DNA of 64,000 nucleotides. It comes from Clostridiales bacterium. Its GTDB lineage: Bacteria > Bacillota > Clostridia > Peptostreptococcales > Anaerovoracaceae. The stretch spans positions 109,270 through 173,269 of the forward strand of contig SVCQ01000001.1 of NCBI GenBank assembly GCA_015058275.1, read 5' to 3'. Shown here piece after piece: positions 51,341 to 60,491 of this stretch. The notes beneath the pieces are model-generated. The model worked only from the letters and a program-made list of their open reading frames with translations. It made no database searches and was not told the origin of the DNA. The position numbers were made by a program, and so were the translations under genes. Numbering within the stretch: position 1 is the first letter of the stretch; every line of letters starts with the position of its first letter.

Positions 51341-52201
51341 TTATTTGTTAAGTACGAACTTATTGATGGCCATCGCGACTCCGTCGTCATCATTTGACCC
51401 CGTGATATAGTCTGCATGATCCTTGAGACCTCCCCATGCATTGCCGACAGCAACTCCTATGCCTGCCAGTTCTATCATGGCTATGTCATTAGGAGCGTCT
51501 CCGCAGCACATGAGTTCATCCGGCTCAAGTCCAAGCTCAGCGAGAAGCCATGTGAGAGCTGATTTCTTGCTGGTATGCGGGCCGCCGACCTCGAGATTGT
51601 TAGGGAAAGACGAAGTGATGGTCGCATCCGGAATAGCACTGACAAGAGGCCTTGCATCTTCGAGCTTGTCAAGCGTCTCGTAAATGAAATTGACGTTCTC
51701 GATCTCGGATGAATGCTCAAGCATCAGAGCCGTTACATCAGGCACAGGTCTCCTGCTCCAAAGTACGTACTCTGCATTCCTGTAGTCACAGCCGTGCTCC
51801 TTCACTTCATCGTAATATACCTGATCCACATAGGCTCTTCCGTCTATGAATACCTCGATATAAGCGCCCGTGACCTCCTTGAGCCTTGCGACCTCCCTCA
51901 CCGCCTGAGGATCGAGGAAGTCGCTGTATATCTGCTCTCCTGTCTGCATCCTGTTGACGTGGGCTCCGTTTGATGTAATGGCGAATTCGATGCCTCTCAC
52001 TGACTTGATCTGATCCGGAAGCGAAGCGTACGATCTGCCTGAAGCCACAACTATGTGTATACCCGCATCAGCAGCTTCCTCAAGCGCTTTTGCATTGACT
52101 TCAGACAGATCACCGGCGCTGTTGAAGGTAGTGCCGTCCAGATCAAGTGCAACCATTTTGATATTCCTGCTCAGCAGTTCTGTTTCGTTCTTTAATGCCA
52201 T
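51341..52201 (-). CDS. Cof-type HAD-IIB family hydrolase
   Basis: MVALDLDGTTFNSAGDLSEVN, VASGRSYASL, CCGDAPNDIAMIELAGIGVAVGNA. Confidence 0.92.
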   Translation of the reverse strand: MALKNETELLSRNIKMVALDLDGTTFNSAGDLSEVNAKALEEAADAGIHIVVASGRSYASLPDQIKSVRGIEFAITSNGAHVNRMQTGEQIYSDFLDPQAVREVARLKEVTGAYIEVFIDGRAYVDQVYYDEVKEHGCDYRNAEYVLWSRRPVPDVTALMLEHSSEIENVNFIYETLDKLEDARPLVSAIPDATITSSFPNNLEVGGPHTSKKSALTWLLAELGLEPDELMCCGDAPNDIAMIELAGIGVAVGNAWGGLKDHADYITGSNDDDGVAMAINKFVLNK

Positions 52202-52295
52202 CTGACTTCTCCGATAATGTTCCGGCACCTGACGTGCTCATTCAAAGAGCCGCATCTTGCGATGCGGCCCGTATGGTCTTGTCTCAGACTGCGGA

Positions 52296-54425
52296 TTACT
52301 CCTCGTCCTTGAGGATCTCCTTGACAGCCTCTGCCGACTCCTCGATGGATTCCTTGGCATCCTCGACAGCTTCCTCTACTGCTTCCTTGACGGACTCAGC
52401 AGCTTCCTCTGCCTTTGCCTTGACTTCCTCGGCCTTCTCCTTTACGGAGTCTGCAGCCTCCTCAGCAGGAGCAGTCTCCTCATCGGCAGCTTCCTCCTCA
52501 GGGAGTGTAGCCTTGATGCTCAGGCTGATCCTTCTCTTGTCAGGGTCGATCTCCATGATCTTGACGTTGACTGTCTCGCCTACCTTGAGCTCGTCGAAGA
52601 CGTTCTCAACCCTCTTGTTGGCAATCTCGGAAATGTGTACGAGTCCGTCGAGTCCGGCTTCGAGCTCTACGAATGCGCCGTACTCCTTGATCTGTACAAC
52701 CTTACCCTCGAGCACATCGCCTACCTGGTACTTATCTCCTACGAGAGTCCATGGCTCAGGCTGTGTCTGCTTGAGTCCGAGGCTGATCTTGCCCTTCTCT
52801 TCGTTGAGGGACAGGATCTTGACGTTGATGATATCTCCGATCTTGAGAACTTCCTCAGGGTGTTTGAGCTTGCCCCAGGAGATCTCGGAGATGTGGAGAA
52901 GTCCGTCAACTCCGCCTATGTCTACGAATGCGCCGTAGTCTGTGAATCTCATGACCTTACCTTCGACGATGTCGCCTACGTTAAGGTTCTCCCAGATCTC
53001 TGCTACAGCCTTGCGCTTTTCATCAACCAGAATGGCCTTCCTTGAGAATACCGCTCTGTTACGCTTTGTATCTACTCTGATGACTCTTACATCGAATGTC
53101 TGGCCGATGAACTCGTCAGCATTCTCTACGTATCTGTCGGAGAGCTGGCTCATAGGGATGAAGCCTGTGATCTCCTTGTAAGCAGCAATGACACCGCCGT
53201 TGACAGCTCTTGTAACTGTAACTGTGATGACGTCCTTGTTCTCCATTGCCTCTTCGAGCTCTGCGTAGTTCTCAACAGCTACGAGTCTCTTGGTGGAGAG
53301 CATGATGCCGCCCTCTCCGTCATCGGACTTGATAACCTTAGCCTTGATTTCGTCTCCTACCTTGAAGAGATCTGCCAGTGTCTGGCCCTCTTCCATTGCA
53401 ACTTCGTCGGACCTGAGGATGCCGTCCTTTTTGCATCCCATGTTGACGATGACTGCATCACCCATAACCTGATCAATCTTACCGTCAACTATGTCTCCCG
53501 GCTTAGGTAAACGTAAAGATTTCTCAATGTCATCCATGAAATCCATCATTGGATTCTGTTCCATATTCTTGTTGACATTTTCGCTCATTCCAGAAATAAC
53601 CTCCTTGATAATCCATTCGGGCGTGGAAGCGCCCGCTATACAGCCAATTTTAGTATATTTTGTTAACCTATTCAACAAATTTTTATCAGCATTTTCGATA
53701 AAATAGCTGTTTATATTGTTTTTTTTGGCAATCTCATAGAGTTTGCGTGAATTGGAGCTGTGGCTGTCGCCTATGACGACCATCGCATCGACCCTTCTGG
53801 CGAGTTCGGCGCAGCTTTCCTGCCTGTCCCTAGTCGCATTGCAGATGGTGTTATGGATATCATAGGTTATACCTGCATTATCAAAGACGTCCAGGATCTC
53901 TTTGAGGAGCTCCTGTTTGATCGTGGTCTGGCAGACTATCATCGGTTCGCTTCCCTTAAGACCGGCCGCAGCCTCCTCCGCCTCAGCGGCGCTGCCAATG
54001 AGAACGGCCCTGTATCCGCACCAGCCGTTTGTGGCTTTGACCTCCTGATGATCCCTGTCGCCTATCATGACGACCGGTATGCCCTTCTCATCCGCGGCGG
54101 CGACAAGCTGGTGTATCTTTTTGACGAAGACGCATGTGGTATCCACCAGCTTTATGCCCCTGGCATCGGCCTCTTCGTAGAACTCACGCGGTTCACCATG
54201 GGATCTTACTATGACCGTATCGCCCTCGGATGCCTCGCTGAGCGAGCTTATCATGCCGACCCCCATGCTCTCGAGGCGATCTACTACCGCCTTGTTGTGT
54301 ATGAGATGTCCGCAGGTATAAAGCCTGCCTGTCCTGTCCTTTATCTCTGCCTCGCTGAAGGCCATGCCTATGGCCCTGTCAACGCCAAAACAGAATCCCG
54401 AATGCTCTGCCCTGATAATTTCCAA
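52296..54425 (-). CDS. ispH: Bifunctional IspH (HMBPP reductase) / S1 RNA-binding domain protein
   Basis: AEHSGFCFGVDRAIGMA, DTTCVFVKKIHQL, GIIAGASTPEW-like IGCIAGASTPEWIIKEV; then four S1 repeats (e.g. GDIVEGKVMRFTDYGAFVDIGGVDGLLHISEI) and an Ala/Glu-rich tail. Confidence 0.93.
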   Translation of the reverse strand: MEIIRAEHSGFCFGVDRAIGMAFSEAEIKDRTGRLYTCGHLIHNKAVVDRLESMGVGMISSLSEASEGDTVIVRSHGEPREFYEEADARGIKLVDTTCVFVKKIHQLVAAADEKGIPVVMIGDRDHQEVKATNGWCGYRAVLIGSAAEAEEAAAGLKGSEPMIVCQTTIKQELLKEILDVFDNAGITYDIHNTICNATRDRQESCAELARRVDAMVVIGDSHSSNSRKLYEIAKKNNINSYFIENADKNLLNRLTKYTKIGCIAGASTPEWIIKEVISGMSENVNKNMEQNPMMDFMDDIEKSLRLPKPGDIVDGKIDQVMGDAVIVNMGCKKDGILRSDEVAMEEGQTLADLFKVGDEIKAKVIKSDDGEGGIMLSTKRLVAVENYAELEEAMENKDVITVTVTRAVNGGVIAAYKEITGFIPMSQLSDRYVENADEFIGQTFDVRVIRVDTKRNRAVFSRKAILVDEKRKAVAEIWENLNVGDIVEGKVMRFTDYGAFVDIGGVDGLLHISEISWGKLKHPEEVLKIGDIINVKILSLNEEKGKISLGLKQTQPEPWTLVGDKYQVGDVLEGKVVQIKEYGAFVELEAGLDGLVHISEIANKRVENVFDELKVGETVNVKIMEIDPDKRRISLSIKATLPEEEAADEETAPAEEAADSVKEKAEEVKAKAEEAAESVKEAVEEAVEDAKESIEESAEAVKEILKDEE

Positions 54426-54496
54426 TACTATTCCTCCCGAAACAGAGCCGGCGGACTGAGCCGCCGGCCTTTTTGTCTGTGTCCGGTCAAGTCCGT

Positions 54497-55516
54497 CTAG
54501 AACTTGCCTGCAGTCGCAGCCTCCTCAACTGAAACCGCAACGGATACTGTCATGCCTACCATAGGGTTATTGCCTGCACCGATGAGACCCATCATCTCTA
54601 CGTGAGCAGGTACAGAGGATGATCCTGCGAACTGAGCGTCGGAGTGCATGCGCCCCATGGTATCTGTCATGCCGTAGGAAGCAGGACCCGCAGCCATGTT
54701 GTCAGGATGGAGTGTACGGCCTGTGCCGCCGCCCGAAGCTACCGAGAAGTACTTCTTGCCGGCCTCGAGCCTCTCCTTTTTGTATGTGCCTGCTACAGGA
54801 TGCTGGAATCTTGTAGGATTTGTAGAGTTACCGGTGATGGATACGTCTACGTTCTCCTTCCAGAGGATGGCAACGCCCTCCTGTACATCGTTGGCGCCGT
54901 AGCAGTTGACCTTTGCTCTTGGGCTCTCAGGGTCCTTGGAGTAGCACTTGCGGAAGACTTCCTTGAGCTCTCCTGTGAAGTAGTCATACTCTGTCTCAAC
55001 ATAAGTGAAGCCGTTGATCCTGGAGATGATCTGAGCAGCGTCCTTGCCGAGTCCGTTCAGGATGACTCTCAGAGGTTTTTTGCGGACCTTGTTGGCCTTG
55101 GATGCGATGCCGATGGCTCCCTCTGCGGCAGCGAATGACTCGTGACCTGCGAGGAATGCGAAGCACTCAGTGTCCTCTTCGAGGAGCATCTTTCCGAGGT
55201 TGCCGTGGCCGAGACCTACCTTGCGGCGGTCAGCAACAGACCCCGGGATGCAGAAGGCCTGGAGGCCCTCGCCGATAGCAGCAGCTGCGTCGGCAGCCTT
55301 GCGGCAGTTCTTTTTGATGGCGATAGCAGCGCCTACTGTGTATGCCCACTTGGCATTCTCGAAGCAGATAGGCTGGATGTTCTCTATCATGTGATAAACA
55401 TCAAGTCCTGCGTCTTTTGTGATCTTCTCTGCTTCTTCTATAGATCCGATACCGTACTCAGCCAGCTTGGAAAGGATCTGTTTTTCTCTTCTTTCGTAAG
55501 ATTCAAATGTAATCAT
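54497..55516 (-). CDS. GGGtGRT family protein
   Basis: VASGGGTGRTLHPDNMAAGPASYGMTDTMGRMHSDAQFAGSSSVPAHVEMMGLIGAGNNPMVGMTVSVAV. Confidence 0.9.
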   Translation of the reverse strand: MITFESYERREKQILSKLAEYGIGSIEEAEKITKDAGLDVYHMIENIQPICFENAKWAYTVGAAIAIKKNCRKAADAAAAIGEGLQAFCIPGSVADRRKVGLGHGNLGKMLLEEDTECFAFLAGHESFAAAEGAIGIASKANKVRKKPLRVILNGLGKDAAQIISRINGFTYVETEYDYFTGELKEVFRKCYSKDPESPRAKVNCYGANDVQEGVAILWKENVDVSITGNSTNPTRFQHPVAGTYKKERLEAGKKYFSVASGGGTGRTLHPDNMAAGPASYGMTDTMGRMHSDAQFAGSSSVPAHVEMMGLIGAGNNPMVGMTVSVAVSVEEAATAGKF

Positions 55517-55534
55517 GTCGCTTTCCTCCCTGTA

Positions 55535-56227
55535 TTATTCCTTGCGCGGATCGATCAGTTTTGCGGCATCGTCAACACGTCCATACTGGCCGGATGCCTT
55601 CTCGACTGCTGTGGCAGCATCATCGCCTGCCTTGAGGAAATCCATCATCTTGCCGAAGTTGAGATACTTGTAGCCGATGATCTCGTCGTCCTCATCAAGC
55701 GCGAGCTGTGTGATGTATCCCTCTGTAAGGTCGAGATATCTCGGTCCCTTTTCGAGAGTGCCGTATGTGGTACCGACCATGGATCTGGTACCCTTGCCGA
55801 GGTCCTCGAGGCCGGCTCCGATCTGGAGTCCGCCCTCAGAGAAAGCGCTCTGCGAACGGCCGTATACGATCTGCAGGAAGATCTCTCTCATAGCAGTGTT
55901 GATCGCATCGCATACGAGGTCTGTGTTGAGTGCCTCAAGAATTGTGAGTCCCGGAAGGATCTCCGAAGCCATGGCTGCCGAATGAGTCATGCCGGAGCAG
56001 CCGATAGTCTCCACCAGAGCCTCCTGGATGATACCGTCCTTAACGTTGAGTGAAAGCTTGCAGGCTCCCTGCTGAGGTGCGCACCAGCCGATACCGTGAG
56101 TGTATCCGGAAATGTCCGATATCTGCTTTGGCTTGATCCATTTGCCTTCCTCAGGAATCGGAGCAGAACCGTGATGTACTCCCTGGTGTACCGGGCACAT
56201 GCCTTTCACTTCTGCCGAATAAATCAT
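55535..56227 (-). CDS. IscU/NifU-like iron-sulfur cluster assembly scaffold protein
   Basis: ETIGCSGMTHSAAMASEILPGLTILEALNTDLVCDAINTAMREIFLQIVYGR; start corrected from 56326. Confidence 0.82.
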   Translation of the reverse strand: MIYSAEVKGMCPVHQGVHHGSAPIPEEGKWIKPKQISDISGYTHGIGWCAPQQGACKLSLNVKDGIIQEALVETIGCSGMTHSAAMASEILPGLTILEALNTDLVCDAINTAMREIFLQIVYGRSQSAFSEGGLQIGAGLEDLGKGTRSMVGTTYGTLEKGPRYLDLTEGYITQLALDEDDEIIGYKYLNFGKMMDFLKAGDDAATAVEKASGQYGRVDDAAKLIDPRKE

Positions 56228-56325
56228 AATACTAACCTCCTGATAATCAGTGAATTGGTTTTGTCCATACAAAGTAATTGTATCGCATACAAGACAATAC
56301 AACAAGTGCTGAAATCTACCGTTCA

Positions 56326-56856
56326 TCAGGAGAAGTCTGACATCCTGTTTTCCATCCTCGAAATGCTCTTATCAAGGAATAGCTTTATCCTGTTGATGTC
56401 TCCCGGCTCGGCGGCCTCTCTGATGCGCCCTGCCATCTCACGCTCTTCCTTTATGTTCTTGTTCATTATCCTGTCCGCAAAGAGAACTATCTTGAACCTG
56501 AAATCAAGCTTTTTGATATCCGGATAATACATGAGCCTGATGCTTTCCGTATCGACTCTGCTGCCTCTTGAATAAACAAGCTCGGGTTCTATCAGATAGT
56601 CCTGTGCTTCAATAAGGTGATCAGATGTGTTCTCGCTCAGGAGTATGAGGTTCCTTATGAGAAGCAGCTTGTCATACAGCCTCAGGCCCTGTATATCCAG
56701 TCTGTCCAGACTGTCCTTCTTGTAGCGGAACGAATAATTACCGCTCTCCTTTACGATCGACATCCTCATGAAATTCGGGCAGTAATTCTGAGTGAGTATC
56801 TCCTCCACATATGCCGGCATCCTGTATCCGGCCATCTCCTGTCTTATCCTTTCCAT
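56326..56856 (-). CDS. Hypothetical protein at the end of the Tad locus (possibly DUF6382-like)
   Basis: 176 aa, closely spaced with the upstream pseudopilin gene; family assignment uncertain. Confidence 0.55.
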   Translation of the reverse strand: MERIRQEMAGYRMPAYVEEILTQNYCPNFMRMSIVKESGNYSFRYKKDSLDRLDIQGLRLYDKLLLIRNLILLSENTSDHLIEAQDYLIEPELVYSRGSRVDTESIRLMYYPDIKKLDFRFKIVLFADRIMNKNIKEEREMAGRIREAAEPGDINRIKLFLDKSISRMENRMSDFS

Positions 56857-56868
56857 GTCTGCTCCTTT

Positions 56869-57630
56869 CTATCCCCCGCACTTTGAGCAGGCCGTGTAGC
56901 CTCTCTCTATGGCAGTGGCCTTGTCGGTCTCTATGTAATTACGCTGAAGCGAAGAGCATCCCGGCAGGTGATAGTCCTCCCCTGTTGAAGGGAAATAGTA
57001 TATGAGAGTTCCGTGCGTTGCGTGTCCGCTTCTGCAAAGCGGGCAGGATTTATACTTCTTTTTGATCGATGCATTGAGAGTCCCCGATCTTGATGCCGCC
57101 TTCAGAAAGCCGCAGCCCTCCGAATGATACTTCTCTCCTCTCTTGGGAAATATGAATACCGGTATGGAGTCATTGTCCATGAAGTCATCTGCAGACATGC
57201 TGCCGGTGTCACGCTCCCTTCCCACATACGCCCTTGTGACAAGCGAGAGCTCATATCCGGCCTTTGCGTTTATCCCTATGGGATTTGGTGTCTCCAGCGT
57301 CATGTCATAGCTTACGGCAATAAGCTCATCCACTCCCCAGCGCTCCGTCCTTATCCCGGAGTCCGTGAGCCTCATCGAGGCTACTTTTGAATGTTTACCC
57401 TGTATCTCCCTTTTGAGCCTGTACGGCACGCTTATCGAAGTGTCTGCTATCGCGCACTCTGCAGCCCCTCTTCTCAGCTCATTGGCAGCAATAAAATTGC
57501 AGTCCTCGATGCACGCATACATCAGTATCACCGAGCTCATGACCATCACCGCGATGATGAACACCGGCAGCGAAATAGCTGATTCAAGCATGTAGCTTCC
57601 TCTCTTATTTGTACGCATCTTCAAATACAT
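56869..57630 (-). CDS. TadE-like pseudopilin with two C-terminal metal-binding (YHxxxC...CxxC) modules
   Basis: N-terminus KRGSYMLESAISLPVFIIAVMVMSSVILMYA; C-terminus KYHSEGCGFLKAASRSGTLNASIKKKYKSCPLC and DYHLPGCSSLQRNYIETDKATAIERGYTACSKC. Confidence 0.85.
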   Translation of the reverse strand: MYLKMRTNKRGSYMLESAISLPVFIIAVMVMSSVILMYACIEDCNFIAANELRRGAAECAIADTSISVPYRLKREIQGKHSKVASMRLTDSGIRTERWGVDELIAVSYDMTLETPNPIGINAKAGYELSLVTRAYVGRERDTGSMSADDFMDNDSIPVFIFPKRGEKYHSEGCGFLKAASRSGTLNASIKKKYKSCPLCRSGHATHGTLIYYFPSTGEDYHLPGCSSLQRNYIETDKATAIERGYTACSKCGG

Positions 57631-58924
57631 GACTCCTGCCGTTTACATCCAATGTGAATCTCGTCCCCGTGTAGTATTCCATGAGATTGAAGTCCCGGTA
57701 GTAGCGGTACTTCATGTTTATCTGTACAAGATCCATGACCCTGAGAAGCCTGGTGTTGCCGTTCATCGCAAGTATCATGATCATGAGATATTCATCGTAA
57801 TTGAGGCCTTCTTTTATCTGGGCAGTATTCCTTATACTACGGGATATGCCGTCTATCGCGCTTCTGTTCTCCCTGAGGTTCTCCTTTGATTCATCATCGA
57901 GCTTCTTCCTGACATTATCTGAATCAAGGACCGCTCCAAGTCCTGTCTTCCATTGTTCAGGCGTCTTGAGGACAGGAACCCTTCCGTCCGTATACAGATC
58001 CTGCAAATCGACCTCTGTCTCAAGCGCTGCCCAAGCCTCGGCTATAAGGACCTGCGTGAGGAGTCCAAGCGGGCCCGGTGTGATAAGCTCGGCAGCAGAT
58101 ATGACGGCTTCGACCTTTACGGGATCCTTGTACAGAGACACGAGATTAAGCGCGTTCCTGGCAAGGAACAGCCTCCTCCTGACCGACCTGTAATTGACCT
58201 CATCATCCGGGCTCCCCTTAATGATGTATTCCCACTCATTGACAAAGAAGTGATCCCTGTCGTCCGACGCAGTCACATGATTGTCAAAGCAGCGCTGTAT
58301 GAGGAGGAATTCAGCTCCCGCGCCCGTTATCCTGGCTCTCAGAGTATTCTCATCACCAAGAGACTTTGCATTCTCAGTGAGCGTATCTGCGCTTATACTG
58401 CCTCCGGCTCCTCCTGACGGAAGCGTATCGAGCACTACTCTGTCGTTTATGATGCGTCCCTCTTCATCGTAGCCCTCGCCGCTGTCAAGATCTCTGTAGC
58501 TGCGGCCTCTGCCGTTAATGAGTTCAGAGGCCGCGCTTGAGGTAAAGCCGAGCCTGAGGGCCTTCCTGAAATTATCCGGATCTCCCAGCTCGTAGCCGGT
58601 GAGATCCGCATTCGCTCCCGTGATAGCTGCATCGAGCTTGCCCCGGGCCGAGTACCTGAGATAATTATTGAGCTTGCTGCTTACATCAGAATCGTTTCCG
58701 AAGTATGCCATTATCGAGAAATCCTCCAGGAGATGGACGTCATACTCTGACAGTACGGCTTTGGTCCATACTCTCCCGAAGGCCTCGCACTCGCTGCTCA
58801 CCACGAGTCTTCTGGATACATTCACTGCAGCTGCAATACAAATCGCAAATGCCACGAACATCATCGCGGTCATCACCATTGATGATCCCTTCTTATTTAC
58901 TTTGATCCTAATCAAGTATCTCAC
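57605..58924 (-). CDS. DUF5702-like TadG-type membrane-anchored protein
   Basis: NKKGSSMVMTAMMFVAFAICIAAAVNVSRRLVVSSECEAFGRVWTKAVLSEYDVHLLEDFSIMAYFG. Confidence 0.72.
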   Translation of the reverse strand: MRYLIRIKVNKKGSSMVMTAMMFVAFAICIAAAVNVSRRLVVSSECEAFGRVWTKAVLSEYDVHLLEDFSIMAYFGNDSDVSSKLNNYLRYSARGKLDAAITGANADLTGYELGDPDNFRKALRLGFTSSAASELINGRGRSYRDLDSGEGYDEEGRIINDRVVLDTLPSGGAGGSISADTLTENAKSLGDENTLRARITGAGAEFLLIQRCFDNHVTASDDRDHFFVNEWEYIIKGSPDDEVNYRSVRRRLFLARNALNLVSLYKDPVKVEAVISAAELITPGPLGLLTQVLIAEAWAALETEVDLQDLYTDGRVPVLKTPEQWKTGLGAVLDSDNVRKKLDDESKENLRENRSAIDGISRSIRNTAQIKEGLNYDEYLMIMILAMNGNTRLLRVMDLVQINMKYRYYRDFNLMEYYTGTRFTLDVNGRSHVFEDAYK

Positions 58925-59264
58925 CGCTTCTCACCAGAAAATCTTCGTTTATCATGTATGCCTTTATCTCTATCCGCTTATGTACATCCATCGTCAGAAG
59001 TCCGCCTCTCAAAAGGCTCACTTTATCCTCATCTTTGTAGGTGCGTATCAGTACTCCCCGGTATGCATCCTGCTCCTGCATTACCTCCCTGTGTCTGGCG
59101 ATGCCTGATGTCAGTATCTCTATGTAGAAGACAAAGAGCCTCACAAGGAGCATTGCGGCCAGTATGACAAGAGGCAGCGATATTGCAGCCTCGACCATCT
59201 GCGAGCCTCGCTTATTGCCCGGCAGGATGCGGAGTCTTCTTATGTGCCTAGAAATTGGCAGCAT
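58908..59264 (-). CDS. TadE-like pseudopilin
   Basis: GNKRGSQMVEAAISLPLVILAAMLLVRLFVFYIEILTSGIARHREVMQ. Confidence 0.8.
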   Translation of the reverse strand: MLPISRHIRRLRILPGNKRGSQMVEAAISLPLVILAAMLLVRLFVFYIEILTSGIARHREVMQEQDAYRGVLIRTYKDEDKVSLLRGGLLTMDVHKRIEIKAYMINEDFLVRSGEILD

Positions 59265-59421
59265 CGAGATTGCCGAATATGCGGTTCACGAAATCAACGA
59301 TGGATGATTTGAATATGATCCCGACCGCTACTGCGATGGCCACTAGTATTGCTACCTGGACCATCTCCATTCCCTTCTTGTTCATGAGGGAATTCATCAA
59401 GAATAGTTTGATCTTCTTCAT
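59248..59421 (-). CDS. Flp-type (type IVb) pilin, 57 aa
   Basis: Below the ORF-track cutoff; reads MKKIKLFLMNSLMNKKGMEMVQVAILVAIAVAVGIIFKSSIVDFVNRIFGNLDAANF*. Confidence 0.85.
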   Translation of the reverse strand: MKKIKLFLMNSLMNKKGMEMVQVAILVAIAVAVGIIFKSSIVDFVNRIFGNLDAANF

Positions 59422-59472
59422 AATCTGTCTCCTTTCCCTTTGAATGATATGTATACTGCACGGCGCCTCCTG

Positions 59473-60489
59473 CTACATGCCCAGAAGCGCCGGTGCCATC
59501 GTTATTACTATCAGCAGTATCAGCAGAAGCCCCAGCGGATATGCCATCTTTGTGTCTATCATCTTGCCGCTCTCCCTGGCCACGATCTTCCTCTCGTCCC
59601 AGAGATATCTGCTCTCGCGCGCGAGGCTTTCTATGACATCGCTTCCCCTTCGCTCGTTCTCCGTGAGTATGCTTGCTATCCTGATCATCTCCTTGACGTC
59701 GTTGCGAAGTGCGTAATCCTTTATCACCTCCGCCGTGCTTATCCTGTGCCCGTCGGTAGCATCGCGCATGCTGGCAAGATCCCTTTCGAAGCTGCTGAGA
59801 TCATCCTCTTCGTATGAAACATAACTACCCGTTATGGTATCGAAGGCATCGCTTAGTATGAGCCCTGCGTTCATCATGAGGAAGAGCTGATTGCAGAACC
59901 TCGGCAGGCCTTTCAGTATGGACCTTCTCCTTTCCTCTGCCGATTTATCTCCGCGGCCTGATGAAGCTATCATCATCAGTATCAGCGCAGCGTATATGAC
60001 CGGTATGAGTATGAGAAGAGAATTGTCGCTCCTATCAGCTCCGAGCCACCTGATGGCTGTCCCGTCAGGAAGTGTGTGCGGCAGAGAGATTTTCCTTTCT
60101 TTTGAATACTCGATCTCGCTTATGATGCTGTCTATGCCGGCCTCTATCGAAGCCTGCCTGTCATCCTTGCTGCTTATCCTGATCCCCGTCCTGCCGTCAG
60201 ACTGAGGCTGCAGAGTCAGAGTGACCTCGCGTTTTGTGATCTCATCTCCGTCTCTAATCTCAAGATCAAGATCATATCGCTCGGTCTTCTGAAGGCTCCG
60301 CCTGCTGATGCCCACTATGGCTCCCGAGCCGTCTGCTATCAGCTTGCCGCTCTCCTCCGGCCCCCTTACCGCAAGAGCAAGTATGAGAAGCGCCGTGACC
60401 AGAGTGACCGCATATATACCCGACATCAGCCTGGTATCATTCCTCAGTGCTGCCGTCTTATTCCTTAATGTGACCATCAGATCATCCAT
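59473..60489 (-). CDS. TadC-like type II/IV secretion F-family membrane protein
   Basis: GLPRFCNQLFLMMNAGLILSDAFDTI, ARESRYLWDERKIVARESGKMIDTKMAYPLGLLLILLIVITMAPALL; start corrected from 60552. Confidence 0.85.
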   Translation of the reverse strand: MDDLMVTLRNKTAALRNDTRLMSGIYAVTLVTALLILALAVRGPEESGKLIADGSGAIVGISRRSLQKTERYDLDLEIRDGDEITKREVTLTLQPQSDGRTGIRISSKDDRQASIEAGIDSIISEIEYSKERKISLPHTLPDGTAIRWLGADRSDNSLLILIPVIYAALILMMIASSGRGDKSAEERRRSILKGLPRFCNQLFLMMNAGLILSDAFDTITGSYVSYEEDDLSSFERDLASMRDATDGHRISTAEVIKDYALRNDVKEMIRIASILTENERRGSDVIESLARESRYLWDERKIVARESGKMIDTKMAYPLGLLLILLIVITMAPALLGM

Positions 60490-60491
60490 GT

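Noticed and set aside
54440-54475. GCCGGCGGACTGAGCCGCCGGC hairpin between the GGGtGRT gene and ispH
   Set aside because: Strong stem, but the T-run is on the plus strand while both neighbours are transcribed on the minus strand; not called as a terminator.
55142-56053. 303-aa plus-strand ORF
   Set aside because: Antisense to the GGGtGRT and Fe-S scaffold genes; no supporting motifs.
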